From Chloroflexota bacterium (GTDB lineage: Bacteria; Chloroflexota; Limnocylindria; Limnocylindrales; CSP1-4), in contig JAKAMV010000079.1 in assembly GCA_021812735.1 (NCBI GenBank), positions 1 through 19,404 of the forward strand: a stretch of DNA of 19,404 nucleotides. The letters are read 5' to 3'. The notes under the pieces are model-generated. The model had not been told where the DNA came from. It searched no databases and saw only the letters and a list, made by a program, of their open reading frames with translations. A program made the position numbers and the translations under genes. Below are positions 7,027 to 14,809 of this stretch, in pieces (within the stretch, counting starts at the first letter, position 1; every line of letters starts with the position of its first letter).

Positions 7027-9480
7027 CTAGCCGCGGATGCGCTGCCCCGCCGGGTCGAGCAGCGGGTCGCGCGCCACCTCGAAGCCCACCCCGGTGCCGA
7101 ACACGTCGATCTCCCCGCGGGCGCCGACCGCTGCGTCCGGGGGCAGGTACGCGAAGGCGATCGACTTGCCCACCGTGTACCCGGCGCCGCCCGAGGTCAC
7201 CCGCCCCACCACCTCGCCACCGAGGCGCACGGGCTCGTTGCCGAGGCACACCGAGCGCGGGTCGTCGAGGACGAGGCACCGCAGGCGCTTGCGCGGCCCC
7301 GCCGCCTTGGCGGCCACCAGCGCGTCGCGGCCGAGGAAGTCGCCCTTGTCGAGCCGGACCGCGAAGCCGAGACCGGCCTCGTACGGCGTCTCCTCGGGCG
7401 TGATGTCGGCAGCCCACGCGCGGTAGCCCTTCTCGAGGCGCAGGGCGTCGATCGCGCGGTACCCGCCCGCGACGAGACCGTGCGCCCGGCCCGCCTCCCA
7501 CAGCGCGTCCCACAGCGTGGCGCCGTATTCGGCCGGGGCGTAGAGCTCCCAGCCCAGCTCGCCCACGTAGGTCACCCGGACCGCCAGCAGCGGCACCGGG
7601 CCCACCGAGATCTGGCGAGCGGCAAGGTACGGGAACGCGGCATCGGACACGCCGTCGGTCGTCGTGGCGGCGAGGATCGCTCGCGCGGCCGGCCCCCACA
7701 GGCCCAGGCAGACAAGCGAGGACGTGACGTCCGCGACCCGCACGGAGCCGTCGGCCGGCGCGTGCCGCCGGATCCACGCGAGGTCGTGGCTGCCGAACGC
7801 GGTGCCGGTGACCAGCAGGAATGCGTCCGGCGCCGTCCGGGTCACGGTCAGGTCGCACTCGATCCCGCCCCGCCGGTTGAGCAGCTGCGTGTAGACCACG
7901 CTTCCCGCGGGCCGGTCCACGTCGTTGGCGCACAGCCACTGGAGCAGCGCCGCCGCGCCGGCTCCGGACACCTCGATCTTGGCGAAGCTCGTCTCATCGA
8001 ACAGCCCGGCCGTCGTCCGCGTCGCGATCGACTCGGCCGCGATCGCCGGGTGCCAGATCTGGCCCGCCCAGCCGCGCGGCCGGAGCGCCTCCAGCGCCGC
8101 CTCACCGCCCCAGCGGGGATCCGCCGCGTTGGGCGCGAACCAGTTGGGCCGCTCCCAGCCGGACTTCTCGCCGAACGACGCGCCCAACGCGGCCAGCCGC
8201 GGGTAGGCGGGCGAGAGGCGCAGCGGCCGACCCGCCTGGCGCTCCTCGTTGGGGTAGTGGATGTCGTAGTAGGTGGCGTAGTTCTCGTGCGAGCGGGCGA
8301 GGGTGAACGCGCGGCTCCGGTACTGGGCCCCGAACCGGCGGATGTCCATCTTCCAGAGGTCGAGCTCGGGCTCGCCGTCGACGATCCAGTTCGCCACCTC
8401 GCGGCCGATGCCGCCGGCGCCCGCGATCCCGTGGGCCGAGAAGCCCGCGGCCACGAAGAACCCGCCGACCTCGCTCTCGCCCAGGATGTACTCGTTGTCG
8501 GGGGTGAACGCCTCCGGGCCGTTGATCATCCGGGTGACCTGGGCGTCCTCCATGGCCGGCACGCGGCGGATCGCACCCTCCATGATCGGCTCGAAGCGCG
8601 GCCAGTCCGGGTCGAGCAGGCGGTGGTTGAAGTCGGCCGGAATGCCGTCGAGTGCCCACGGCTGCGGGTCGTGCTCATAGCCGCCCATGAGCAGCCCGCC
8701 GGTCTCCTCGCGGAAGTAGACCAGGTTGTCGGGGTCGCGCAGCTGGGGCAGGTCCCGGGTGACGCCCTCGAGCGGCGCGGTCAGCAGGTACTGGTGCGCC
8801 ATCGGGATGAGGGGAACCGTGACGCCCGCCAGCCGCCCGATCTCCGGCGCGTACATGCCGCCCGCGTTGACGACCACGTCGGCCTCGATCACCACCCGCT
8901 CGCCGTCGCGCTCGACCGTGAGCCCGCGGACGCGCCCGTCGCGGACGTCGATCGCCACCACGCGGTTCCGCGGCAGGATCCGCACGCCGCGCGAGCGCGC
9001 GCCCGCCGCCATGGCGAAGGCCAGGTTCGAGGGGTCGAGCCAGCCGTCGGTGGGCAGCCAGACGGCCCCCAGCACGCCCTCGGGGCGCATCGGCGGGAAG
9101 CGGTCCTGCGCCGCCTGCGCGCTGACCAGGTCGATCGGCAGCCCGAAGGTCGCCGCCCAGGCGGCCTGGCGCTGCAGCTCCTCGTACCGGGCCTTGGTGC
9201 TCGCGAGGCGCAGCGAGCCGACCTCGTGCCAGGAGGGGTCCACGCCCGTCTCCGCGGCCAGCCGTCGGTAGAGCTCGACGCTGTACATGATCATCCGCGT
9301 CAGCGACACCGAGCCGCGGAGCTGGCCGACGAGCCCAGCTGAGTGGAACGTGGAGCCGGAGGTCAGCTCGGCGCGGTCGACCAGGACGACGTCGGTCCAG
9401 CCGCGCCTGGCGAGGTGGTAGGCGATCGACGTGCCGCCGACCCCGCCCCCGATGACCACCGCCCGCGCGTGTTCCCTCAC
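7027..9480 (-). CDS. FAD-dependent dimethylglycine/sarcosine dehydrogenase-like protein fused to GcvT domains
   Basis: This 817-residue two-part enzyme matches the layout of dimethylglycine and sarcosine dehydrogenases. The N-terminal DAO-type FAD domain (about 1-370) starts with VVIGGGVGGTSIAYHLARRG. It carries SGSTFHSAGL, whose His46 matches the position that covalently holds FAD in the eukaryotic enzymes. A bridging domain follows (about 375-435, with YDIHYPNEERQAGRP). The GcvT-type folate domain spans about 435-700 (SFAKIEVSGAGAAALLQWL, YVGELGWELYAP), and its C-terminal barrel about 715-805. As a family, they oxidise an N-methyl group and pass the one-carbon unit to tetrahydrofolate. The GTG start at 9480 has GAGGAGG (9486-9492 on the opposite strand) 5 nt upstream. 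The substrate is not set by sequence; neighbours point to choline-derived or other methylated amines. Confidence 0.88.
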   Translation of the reverse strand: MREHARAVVIGGGVGGTSIAYHLARRGWTDVVLVDRAELTSGSTFHSAGLVGQLRGSVSLTRMIMYSVELYRRLAAETGVDPSWHEVGSLRLASTKARYEELQRQAAWAATFGLPIDLVSAQAAQDRFPPMRPEGVLGAVWLPTDGWLDPSNLAFAMAAGARSRGVRILPRNRVVAIDVRDGRVRGLTVERDGERVVIEADVVVNAGGMYAPEIGRLAGVTVPLIPMAHQYLLTAPLEGVTRDLPQLRDPDNLVYFREETGGLLMGGYEHDPQPWALDGIPADFNHRLLDPDWPRFEPIMEGAIRRVPAMEDAQVTRMINGPEAFTPDNEYILGESEVGGFFVAAGFSAHGIAGAGGIGREVANWIVDGEPELDLWKMDIRRFGAQYRSRAFTLARSHENYATYYDIHYPNEERQAGRPLRLSPAYPRLAALGASFGEKSGWERPNWFAPNAADPRWGGEAALEALRPRGWAGQIWHPAIAAESIATRTTAGLFDETSFAKIEVSGAGAAALLQWLCANDVDRPAGSVVYTQLLNRRGGIECDLTVTRTAPDAFLLVTGTAFGSHDLAWIRRHAPADGSVRVADVTSSLVCLGLWGPAARAILAATTTDGVSDAAFPYLAARQISVGPVPLLAVRVTYVGELGWELYAPAEYGATLWDALWEAGRAHGLVAGGYRAIDALRLEKGYRAWAADITPEETPYEAGLGFAVRLDKGDFLGRDALVAAKAAGPRKRLRCLVLDDPRSVCLGNEPVRLGGEVVGRVTSGGAGYTVGKSIAFAYLPPDAAVGARGEIDVFGTGVGFEVARDPLLDPAGQRIRG

Positions 9481-9562
9481 CCGTGCCTCCTCGAAGGGTC
9501 CGCGGTCCGGCCCACGGCGCTCACGATACTCGACCGCCTCACGGCGTCGCGAGCCGGGAGCG

Positions 9563-10516
9563 TCACCCGCCCGCGACCTCTCGCAGCGCCCGCTCGAAGC
9601 GCGGCGTGGCGGCGTTGGCCAGCAGCCGGTCGAAATGCTCGGCGGCGTACGCGCGGAAGTCCACGTCGAGCGTGCTGATGCCCTCCTGGAGCACGCCCCA
9701 CATCGCCTCGCGGAAGTCGCTGACCACGCGGAACACGGCCAGGCGCGCCAGCCGGTCGGGGCGCGGGCGCGGCACGGCGTCGTACGCGGCGAGGAACGCC
9801 TCGTCCTCGTCTGGGGTGAGCTCGTTGTTGACGCTGAAGTTGCCCAGGTCGAAGAACGGGTCGCCCATCCCCGCGTACTCCCAGTCGACGATTCGCATCC
9901 GCGTCCCGTCGTCGATCAGGTTCCCGGGCAGGAAGTCGTTGTGGCACGGGCGCAGCTCGTGGGGGTTCTGGAGCAGGGCCAGCTCCACACGCCGCCCGAT
10001 CGACTGCGCCAACCCGAACTCCGGCGGGATGCGGACGCCATTGTCCTGCGCCAGCGCGCGGTACGCCTCCACGATCCGGAGCGGGACGAACAGCCCCGGG
10101 ATCGCGGGGCCCTCGTGGAACCGGCGCACCGAGTCCGCCACGCGCTCGGTCACGTTGGGTGCGTGGACGTCGAGCTCGACCATCGGCGTGCCCTCGATGA
10201 ACCGCGTGACGAGGTAGCCCTCGGGGCGCAGGAACGCCACCACCTCGGCCCCGACCCCGACGCCCGCGGCGGCGACCGTCGCGGCGTGCTCCACCTCCCG
10301 GCTGATGCCCAGCAGGTGCGTGTCGTTGCCGCCCAGGCGGATCACGTACCGCTCGGGCTGCCCGGCGACGTCCACGCGGTAGTTGCGGTTGGTGATGCCT
10401 CCCGTCAGCGGCACCAGGGTGAGCGCCCGGGCGGCCAGCTCGGGCACCCGCTGCATCGCCCCGACGAGCTCGTCGCGGAGCTCGCCATGGAGGACGTCCG
10501 CCGCGTCGTCGACCAT
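9563..10516 (-). CDS. Choline/ethanolamine kinase-like phosphotransferase (APH fold)
   Basis: This 317-residue cytoplasmic kinase has the aminoglycoside-phosphotransferase/choline-kinase fold. The nucleotide loop is LTGGITNRNYRV (about 37-48). The catalytic loop is CHNDFLPGNLI (191-201), in which N193 replaces the more common glycine and D194 and N199 are the expected catalytic and metal residues. The metal motif is IVDWEYAGMGDPFFDLGNF (D211). This matches choline/ethanolamine kinases better than antibiotic-resistance enzymes. The ATG at 10516 is preceded by GGAGG about 5 nt upstream. It lies 82 nt before the dehydrogenase-GcvT gene on the same strand, which fits phosphorylation of a small amino alcohol in the same pathway. 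Hydroxylysine-kinase-like activity is an alternative. Confidence 0.8.
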   Translation of the reverse strand: MVDDAADVLHGELRDELVGAMQRVPELAARALTLVPLTGGITNRNYRVDVAGQPERYVIRLGGNDTHLLGISREVEHAATVAAAGVGVGAEVVAFLRPEGYLVTRFIEGTPMVELDVHAPNVTERVADSVRRFHEGPAIPGLFVPLRIVEAYRALAQDNGVRIPPEFGLAQSIGRRVELALLQNPHELRPCHNDFLPGNLIDDGTRMRIVDWEYAGMGDPFFDLGNFSVNNELTPDEDEAFLAAYDAVPRPRPDRLARLAVFRVVSDFREAMWGVLQEGISTLDVDFRAYAAEHFDRLLANAATPRFERALREVAGG

Positions 10517-10535
10517 GCGTGCCTCCGTGCGTGAT

Positions 10536-10570
10536 CGGGCGGGGCGACGGCCGAGCCGCCGCCCCGCCCG
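10536..10570 (-). terminator. Strong GC hairpin downstream of the APC permease
   Basis: An 11-bp perfect inverted repeat (CGGGCGGGGCG at 10536-10546 against 10560-10570) encloses a second CGGC/GCCG stem at 10548-10551 and 10555-10558. It sits in the 77-nt gap after the permease stop, before the kinase gene on the same strand. There is no T-run, but the stem is very stable, so it may act as a terminator or processing barrier separating permease and kinase expression. Confidence 0.55.
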
Positions 10571-10593
10571 AGTGCAAGCCCTGTCCGGGGGCC

Positions 10594-12180
10594 TTAGCCG
10601 ATCGCGACCTCGCCGGTGGCGGCGTCGGCCTCGACGCCCTTGCCGGAGAACTGCAGCCGCTCACCGACCAGGTAGACGACGAGCCCGACCACGAAGATCG
10701 TGCCCAGGAAGGTCTCGAACAGCGGCAGCGCCGGCAGCCCGGTCAAGGCGTTGCCGAGCACCGACAGCGTGTTGATCGTAGGGTTGGTGAAATCGCGCAG
10801 GCTGTTGCCCCAGTCGCCGAATGCGGGGTTGTCCCAGAGCGAGAAGTTGACCAGCATCAGCCCGCCCCACACGAGCGCGACGATGTTGATGACGATGCCG
10901 GCGCCCCCGAGGTTGAACCAGGCCCGGTTGCGCGGCCAGCCCCTGCTGCGCGCCATGAACACGCCCAGGTTGCACAGGAAGTACGAGAGGTAGATCGTGC
11001 CGGTGGCGCCGATGGCGATGACGCCCGCACTGTCCGACACCAGGAACGGGATGGCGGCCAGGACGCCCACCGCGATGGCCGCGTTGGTCGGCGTGTGGTG
11101 CGTCGGGCTCACCTTCGCCCAGAGGCTGCCGAACGGCATCCGCCGGTCGCGGCCCATCGAGAACATCAGACGGGTCGTGGCGCCCTGGATCGCCAGGGTG
11201 CAGACGAAGACCGCCATCAGCACCACGGCGAGGTAGATGTTGCCCCACACGTCACCCATGTTCGCGTGGATGGCGTCTGCGATCGGGAAGCCGCCCTTGC
11301 CCGCGTTGTCGATGGCCGCCTGCATGTCCGGCGTGGAGAGCAGGATCGCGAGCAGGAAGATCGTGCCGATGACACCCGACAGGACGATCGCGGTCAGGAC
11401 GCCGCGGGGCGCCTGGCGACTCGCGCCGAGCGTCTCCTCGCCGAACGTGCCGGCCGTGTCGAAGCCGTACACCACGAACAGGCTCATGAAACCGGCCACC
11501 GCGAACACCGGCAGGTAGTTGCCGCTGGCCTGCGACTCCGTGCCGAAGGTGTTGGTCAGGACCGACACCGGCTGGTGGTTGAAGAAGATCAGCAGGATGC
11601 CCGCGAAGACGAGCATGCCGAGGATCTCGGCGCCGACGCCCAGGTTGTTGATGATCGAGAGCAGCCGCACCCCGAACGCGTTGATCAGCGTGGTGATGAC
11701 CAAGGTCGCGAGCGCAACCCAGACGTTCCACGAGAAGGGGCCGTACTTGATCGTGCCGTCCACGCCGAGGATGCTCGACAGCACCAGCGGGACCGTGATC
11801 GCCACCGCGGTGGTCGTGATGACACCCGCCCAGAAGTAGAACCAGCCGGTGAACCAGCCCAGGGTCCGGTTCGAGAGGCGCTTCGACCACTGGTAGATGG
11901 ACCCGGCCACCGGGAAGTGACTCGAGAGCTCAGCGAAGTTGAGCGCGACGAACAGCTGGCCCACGACAACCAGCGGCCACGACCAGAACATGGGCGGGCC
12001 GCCCACCGCGAGGCCGAGGCCCATGAGCGTGAACGTTCCGGTCGAGACGCTGATGTAGCTGAACGCCACCGCGAAGTTCGACAGGAAGCCGAGCGTGCGC
12101 TGGAGCTCGGGCTTGATGCCCAGCGATCGGAGATGCGCATCGTCCTGCGCTGCCTGGTCATGATGCAGGGAGCCAGCCAC
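10594..12180 (-). CDS. APC-family amino acid/GABA/choline-type permease
   Basis: This is a 528-residue inner-membrane secondary transporter with about 12 membrane segments. The first two are around LGFLSNFAVAFSYISVSTG and FWSWPLVVVGQLFVALNFAEL. Family marks are FPVAGSIYQWSKRL in the first loop region and GFDTAGTFGEETLGASRQAP in the middle, which place it nearest the GABA/choline/amino acid permease branch of the APC superfamily. The GTG at 12180 is chosen because GGAGGAGG lies about 10 nt upstream (12191-12199 on the opposite strand). The frame stays open to 12264, but that extension is Arg/Gly-rich and precedes the ribosome binding site. Next to a choline-type kinase and a demethylating dehydrogenase, a small amine or amino acid substrate is likely; the exact one is not readable. 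Confidence 0.87.
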   Translation of the reverse strand: MAGSLHHDQAAQDDAHLRSLGIKPELQRTLGFLSNFAVAFSYISVSTGTFTLMGLGLAVGGPPMFWSWPLVVVGQLFVALNFAELSSHFPVAGSIYQWSKRLSNRTLGWFTGWFYFWAGVITTTAVAITVPLVLSSILGVDGTIKYGPFSWNVWVALATLVITTLINAFGVRLLSIINNLGVGAEILGMLVFAGILLIFFNHQPVSVLTNTFGTESQASGNYLPVFAVAGFMSLFVVYGFDTAGTFGEETLGASRQAPRGVLTAIVLSGVIGTIFLLAILLSTPDMQAAIDNAGKGGFPIADAIHANMGDVWGNIYLAVVLMAVFVCTLAIQGATTRLMFSMGRDRRMPFGSLWAKVSPTHHTPTNAAIAVGVLAAIPFLVSDSAGVIAIGATGTIYLSYFLCNLGVFMARSRGWPRNRAWFNLGGAGIVINIVALVWGGLMLVNFSLWDNPAFGDWGNSLRDFTNPTINTLSVLGNALTGLPALPLFETFLGTIFVVGLVVYLVGERLQFSGKGVEADAATGEVAIG

Positions 12181-12281
12181 GTGTGAAGACCCTCCTCCCA
12201 GGCGCCCCCGGGACGCGGGCGCCGCAGACCGATGGATCCGCCCGGGGAATCGCCGTCGCCGCACGGCGCCGACTTGCGCGG

Positions 12282-12310
12282 ATGGTGAGGCTCACGGTGC
12301 GCCACGTCAA
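12282..12310 (-). promoter_or_regulatory. Possible promoter of the APC permease
   Basis: On the minus strand TTGACG (12305-12310) is followed after 17 nt by CACCAT (12282-12287), about 100 nt ahead of the permease GTG. The -35 box is good; the -10 box is poor. Support comes mainly from position and from the TGAC-type repeats just upstream. Confidence 0.3.
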
Positions 12311-12331
12311 CGGGGATGTCGCGCCGCACGC

Positions 12332-12435
12332 GTCAGGTGGGGCGAGTCAGGCGCTCGTGCCGGCCTGAGTCACGTCAGACTCTCCATCCGTCCCGGCGAG
12401 CGCGGGGCGCGCGCCGAGCGCCAAGTTGCGTCAGG
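12332..12435. repeat. Spaced GTCAG(G) motifs upstream of the APC permease
   Basis: GTCAG(G) occurs at 12332, 12346, 12374 and 12430, giving spacings of 14, 28 and 56 nt. An inverted partner, CCTGAGTCA, starts at 12364 and makes CTGA/TCAG dyad symmetry at 12365-12378. The copies lie upstream of the possible permease promoter, where activator or repressor sites would be expected. The multiples of 14 may be chance. Confidence 0.35.
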
Positions 12436-12455
12436 CCGGCAGCACGGCGCAGCCT

Positions 12456-12485
12456 CCCGGTGAGTCCGCCCGCGACTCAGCCGGG
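12456..12485 (-). terminator. Hairpin after the GNAT gene
   Basis: CCCGG plus TGAGTC (12456-12466) pairs with GACTCA plus CCGGG (12474-12485), with one bulged G and a 7-nt loop. It begins 13 nt beyond the acetyltransferase stop on the minus strand. No T-run follows. Position and an 11-bp stem support a terminator separating the aldolase-GNAT pair from the permease. Confidence 0.45.
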
Positions 12486-12497
12486 CGGCGCCGAAGC

Positions 12498-13073
12498 TCA
12501 GGCGAGCGGCTCGAAGGCCGCGGGATAGCGGACAGTACCGCCCATCGCCTCGGTCCAGGCGGGCAGCAGCCGCGCCATCCAGGCCGCGTCCGGCCACGCA
12601 TCGGCAGGCGGCTCGAGGCCGCAGGAGCGCGCCGAGACGAAGCCGAACCGCGGGTAGTAGGCGGGCTGGCCCAGCAGCACGATGGCGGGCACGCCGCGGG
12701 CCATCGCGAGGCTGACCGCCGCGGTGATCAGCGCCGCCCCGACACCCCGGAACTGCGCCTCGGGCAGGACGCCGATCGGGCCCAGCGCCAGGACCTCGCC
12801 CACCCGGCGGCCCGCGTCGTCCTCGACCGGGCACGGGGAGAGCAGGACGTGGCCAACGATCCCCCCGGCCGCCCCCACCGCCACGACGGACTGCCATCCG
12901 GCGGGGCTGAGCCGCCGGACCTCGTCGACGATCGCCGCCTCCTCCGGACCGGGGAACGCAGCCTCATGGACGCGCCGGACCCCCGGCTCGTCGCCGGGGG
13001 CCTCGAGGCGGATCGTGACGGGGAGCGGCGCCGGCCCCTCGGCCGCGAACATGCCGCCGGCGCCGGACGCCAC
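12498..13073 (-). CDS. GNAT-family N-acetyltransferase, YhbS-like
   Basis: This 191-residue acyltransferase should use acetyl-CoA to modify an amine; the acceptor is unknown. The N-terminal strand-helix (TIRLEAPGDEPGVRRVHEAAF) starts at about 20. The CoA pyrophosphate loop is QFRGVGAALI (107-116), preceded by LGPIGVLPEA, and the C-terminal LLGQPAYYPRFGF (133-145) is typical of YhbS-type members. The GTG at 13073 begins 1 nt after the stop of the upstream aldolase gene, which points to translational coupling. ATG at 13052 (residue 8) is an alternative start and would lose nothing from the fold. Confidence 0.85.
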   Translation of the reverse strand: MASGAGGMFAAEGPAPLPVTIRLEAPGDEPGVRRVHEAAFPGPEEAAIVDEVRRLSPAGWQSVVAVGAAGGIVGHVLLSPCPVEDDAGRRVGEVLALGPIGVLPEAQFRGVGAALITAAVSLAMARGVPAIVLLGQPAYYPRFGFVSARSCGLEPPADAWPDAAWMARLLPAWTEAMGGTVRYPAAFEPLA

Positions 13074-13074
13074 G

Positions 13075-14478
13075 TCAGCTGACCAGGGCGGCCTTGAGGG
13101 CGCCGGGGATGGGCCGGGCCACCTTGACGGGCTGCACGTGCTTGGCGACCGCGTCCACGGTGCCCGGGACCTTGAGCTGGTCGAACAGGAAGGCCATCTT
13201 GGCGCCCTGCGCGGCGAGGATCTCGTCCTTGGTCTCGAGGTCCCACAGCTGCCGCTTGAACGGCCCGATGGCCTTCTTGCGGGAGGTGTAGAGGAACTGC
13301 TCCTCGGTCTGGCCCGCCTTGCGCTCCTCGGCCGCGTTCTGGCGGCACCACTCGTTGATCTCGGCCATCAGGGCCTTCGGGAATGCCGGGTGGTCGTACA
13401 GCGCGTTCTGGAAGCCCGTCGCGAGGTGGATCTCGGCGGTCTCGACCGTGGGGAAGTGGTGGAACAGCTCGTCCGGCAGCGTGGACGCCCCGTGCTGGAC
13501 GGCGCCCGCCAGGCCGTGCGAGCGGGCGACCTCGCCCAGCGCACGGAGCACCTCGAAGTCGAGCTTGACCGCCGCCACGCCGCCGCCCGGGAGCGGGACG
13601 CCGCCGTGGCTGGTGCCGGTCTGGACGCTGACCTTCGAGACGCCCTTCGCGCCGGGGGCCAGCCGCTGCAGCACGCTGTTGTACCCGTCGAGGTACGCCC
13701 GCAGCTCCTCCACGGTGGAGTTGGCCTTGCCCACCTCGCCGATCTCGCCGCCCACGCTGACGGTCACCCCGTCGGTCTCGAGGCTGCGGATCAGGGCCGT
13801 CAGCTCGGCGGCGCGGGTGTAGTTCTCGCGCTGCTCGAGGTCGAGGTTGGGCTGGGACAGGTCGACCAGCGTCGAGCTGTCGATGTCGATGTTGCGGTAG
13901 CCGGCATCGATGGCCAGCCTACACGCCCTGCGGATCTCCTCGGTCATCGCCTCGGGGTCGGCGGCGTACTTCTTGGCGTTGAACTGGTAGTGGTCGCCCT
14001 GGATGAACACCGGGCCGACGAAGCCGGCCGCGATGGCACCGGCGAGCACCGAGGTCGCGAAGTCCTGCGGCCGCTGATACGTGTAGGTCTGCTCGCTGCG
14101 GGCGATCTCGAAGATCAGCGCGCCCACTTGCTTCTCCTTGGCCACGGACAGGAAGGTGCGCGCCATGTCAAAGGTCTGGGCTCGGAGATTGACGGCGGGA
14201 ACCGTGAAACCGGACACCTCGCCGCGGGAGCGGGCCATGTACAGGCCCTGGATGCTCGATGAGAGGGCGCCGAACGCCTGGCTGGCCTCCCAGACCATCC
14301 AGCGGGTGGCCTCGGCGGTGGGCTCGTCCTCGGTGAAGGCGGCCGTCCAGGCGAGGTCGCGGATCGTGTCGGAGCGGAAGCGGGCCTCATCGTCGATGAC
14401 GAGCCGATCGCCCTCGACGTGCGCGGTGCCGGCGATGGTGGCCAGCAGATCGGCAGGGGATGTGGCGACATGGGGCAT
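13075..14478 (-). CDS. Class II (zinc) fructose-bisphosphate aldolase-like protein
   Basis: This TIM-barrel, metal-dependent aldolase-family protein has 467 residues, over 100 more than usual class II aldolases (about 340-360). Signature positions are retained: IQGDHYQF with D162 and H163 (catalytic Asp and zinc His), GGEIGEVG with E245, TSHGGVPLP with H291, and QHGASTLP with H329 (zinc ligands and phosphate loop). The extra length lies mainly at the N-terminus (first about 90 residues) and in a C-terminal region rich in K, E and Q (about 370-467). The ATG at 14478 is supported by AGGAG about 11 nt upstream; the frame continues further upstream only as Arg/Pro-rich sequence. Cleavage of fructose 1,6-bisphosphate is the default guess; another sugar or ketose phosphate is possible. 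Confidence 0.8.
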   Translation of the reverse strand: MPHVATSPADLLATIAGTAHVEGDRLVIDDEARFRSDTIRDLAWTAAFTEDEPTAEATRWMVWEASQAFGALSSSIQGLYMARSRGEVSGFTVPAVNLRAQTFDMARTFLSVAKEKQVGALIFEIARSEQTYTYQRPQDFATSVLAGAIAAGFVGPVFIQGDHYQFNAKKYAADPEAMTEEIRRACRLAIDAGYRNIDIDSSTLVDLSQPNLDLEQRENYTRAAELTALIRSLETDGVTVSVGGEIGEVGKANSTVEELRAYLDGYNSVLQRLAPGAKGVSKVSVQTGTSHGGVPLPGGGVAAVKLDFEVLRALGEVARSHGLAGAVQHGASTLPDELFHHFPTVETAEIHLATGFQNALYDHPAFPKALMAEINEWCRQNAAEERKAGQTEEQFLYTSRKKAIGPFKRQLWDLETKDEILAAQGAKMAFLFDQLKVPGTVDAVAKHVQPVKVARPIPGALKAALVS

Positions 14479-14809
14479 CGGGGTCGGGTCTCCTGTTGCG
14501 TGCGCTCCGGATGGTACCGGCCGACGGCGCGGCGTACACGATTTCACGCCCCAGCCGTCCCGGGGCACGCCTGAGCATGCCCCGCCTCGCCGGCAGAGGG
14601 AGGGGCGGAACGGCGTGTGACGCGCGGTCGCTGCCGCCCGGTGCAGAGGCCGCCCGGCCCGTGGCCACGGGCCGGTTGGCCAGCACATGGATCAGCAGGA
14701 ACAGCTGGAGCATCGCCTCGCGTTCCCCGGCGCGCGCACGCCCCCCGGGGACGCCGGGACGAGACGGGAACGCGCCGCGCGAACTCTGCGCGAGTGGAGG
14801 GTCCGGCCG
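14479..14809. other. Intergenic region with a possible gene remnant
   Basis: 331 nt lie between the end of the gene at 14810 and the aldolase start. On the minus strand a frame beginning at ATG 14713 opens with MLQLFLLIHVLANRP, like the start of a small membrane protein, but turns Pro/Arg/Ser-rich after about 18 residues and runs into the aldolase gene. That could be a decayed gene or chance. I see no hairpin with a T-run and no convincing promoter. Confidence 0.3.

Noticed and set aside
7480..9342. 620-codon open frame on the plus strand
   Set aside because: It lies antisense to the FAD-GcvT gene, whose domains are unmistakable; the composition is Arg/Ala/Val-rich shadow sequence.
10519..12186. 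555-codon open frame on the plus strand
   Set aside because: It is antisense to the APC permease and made of Asp/Arg/His/Glu repeats typical of the complement of hydrophobic codons.
12682..14262. 526-codon open frame on the plus strand
   Set aside because: It is antisense to the GNAT and aldolase genes, both with clear family motifs and ribosome binding sites.
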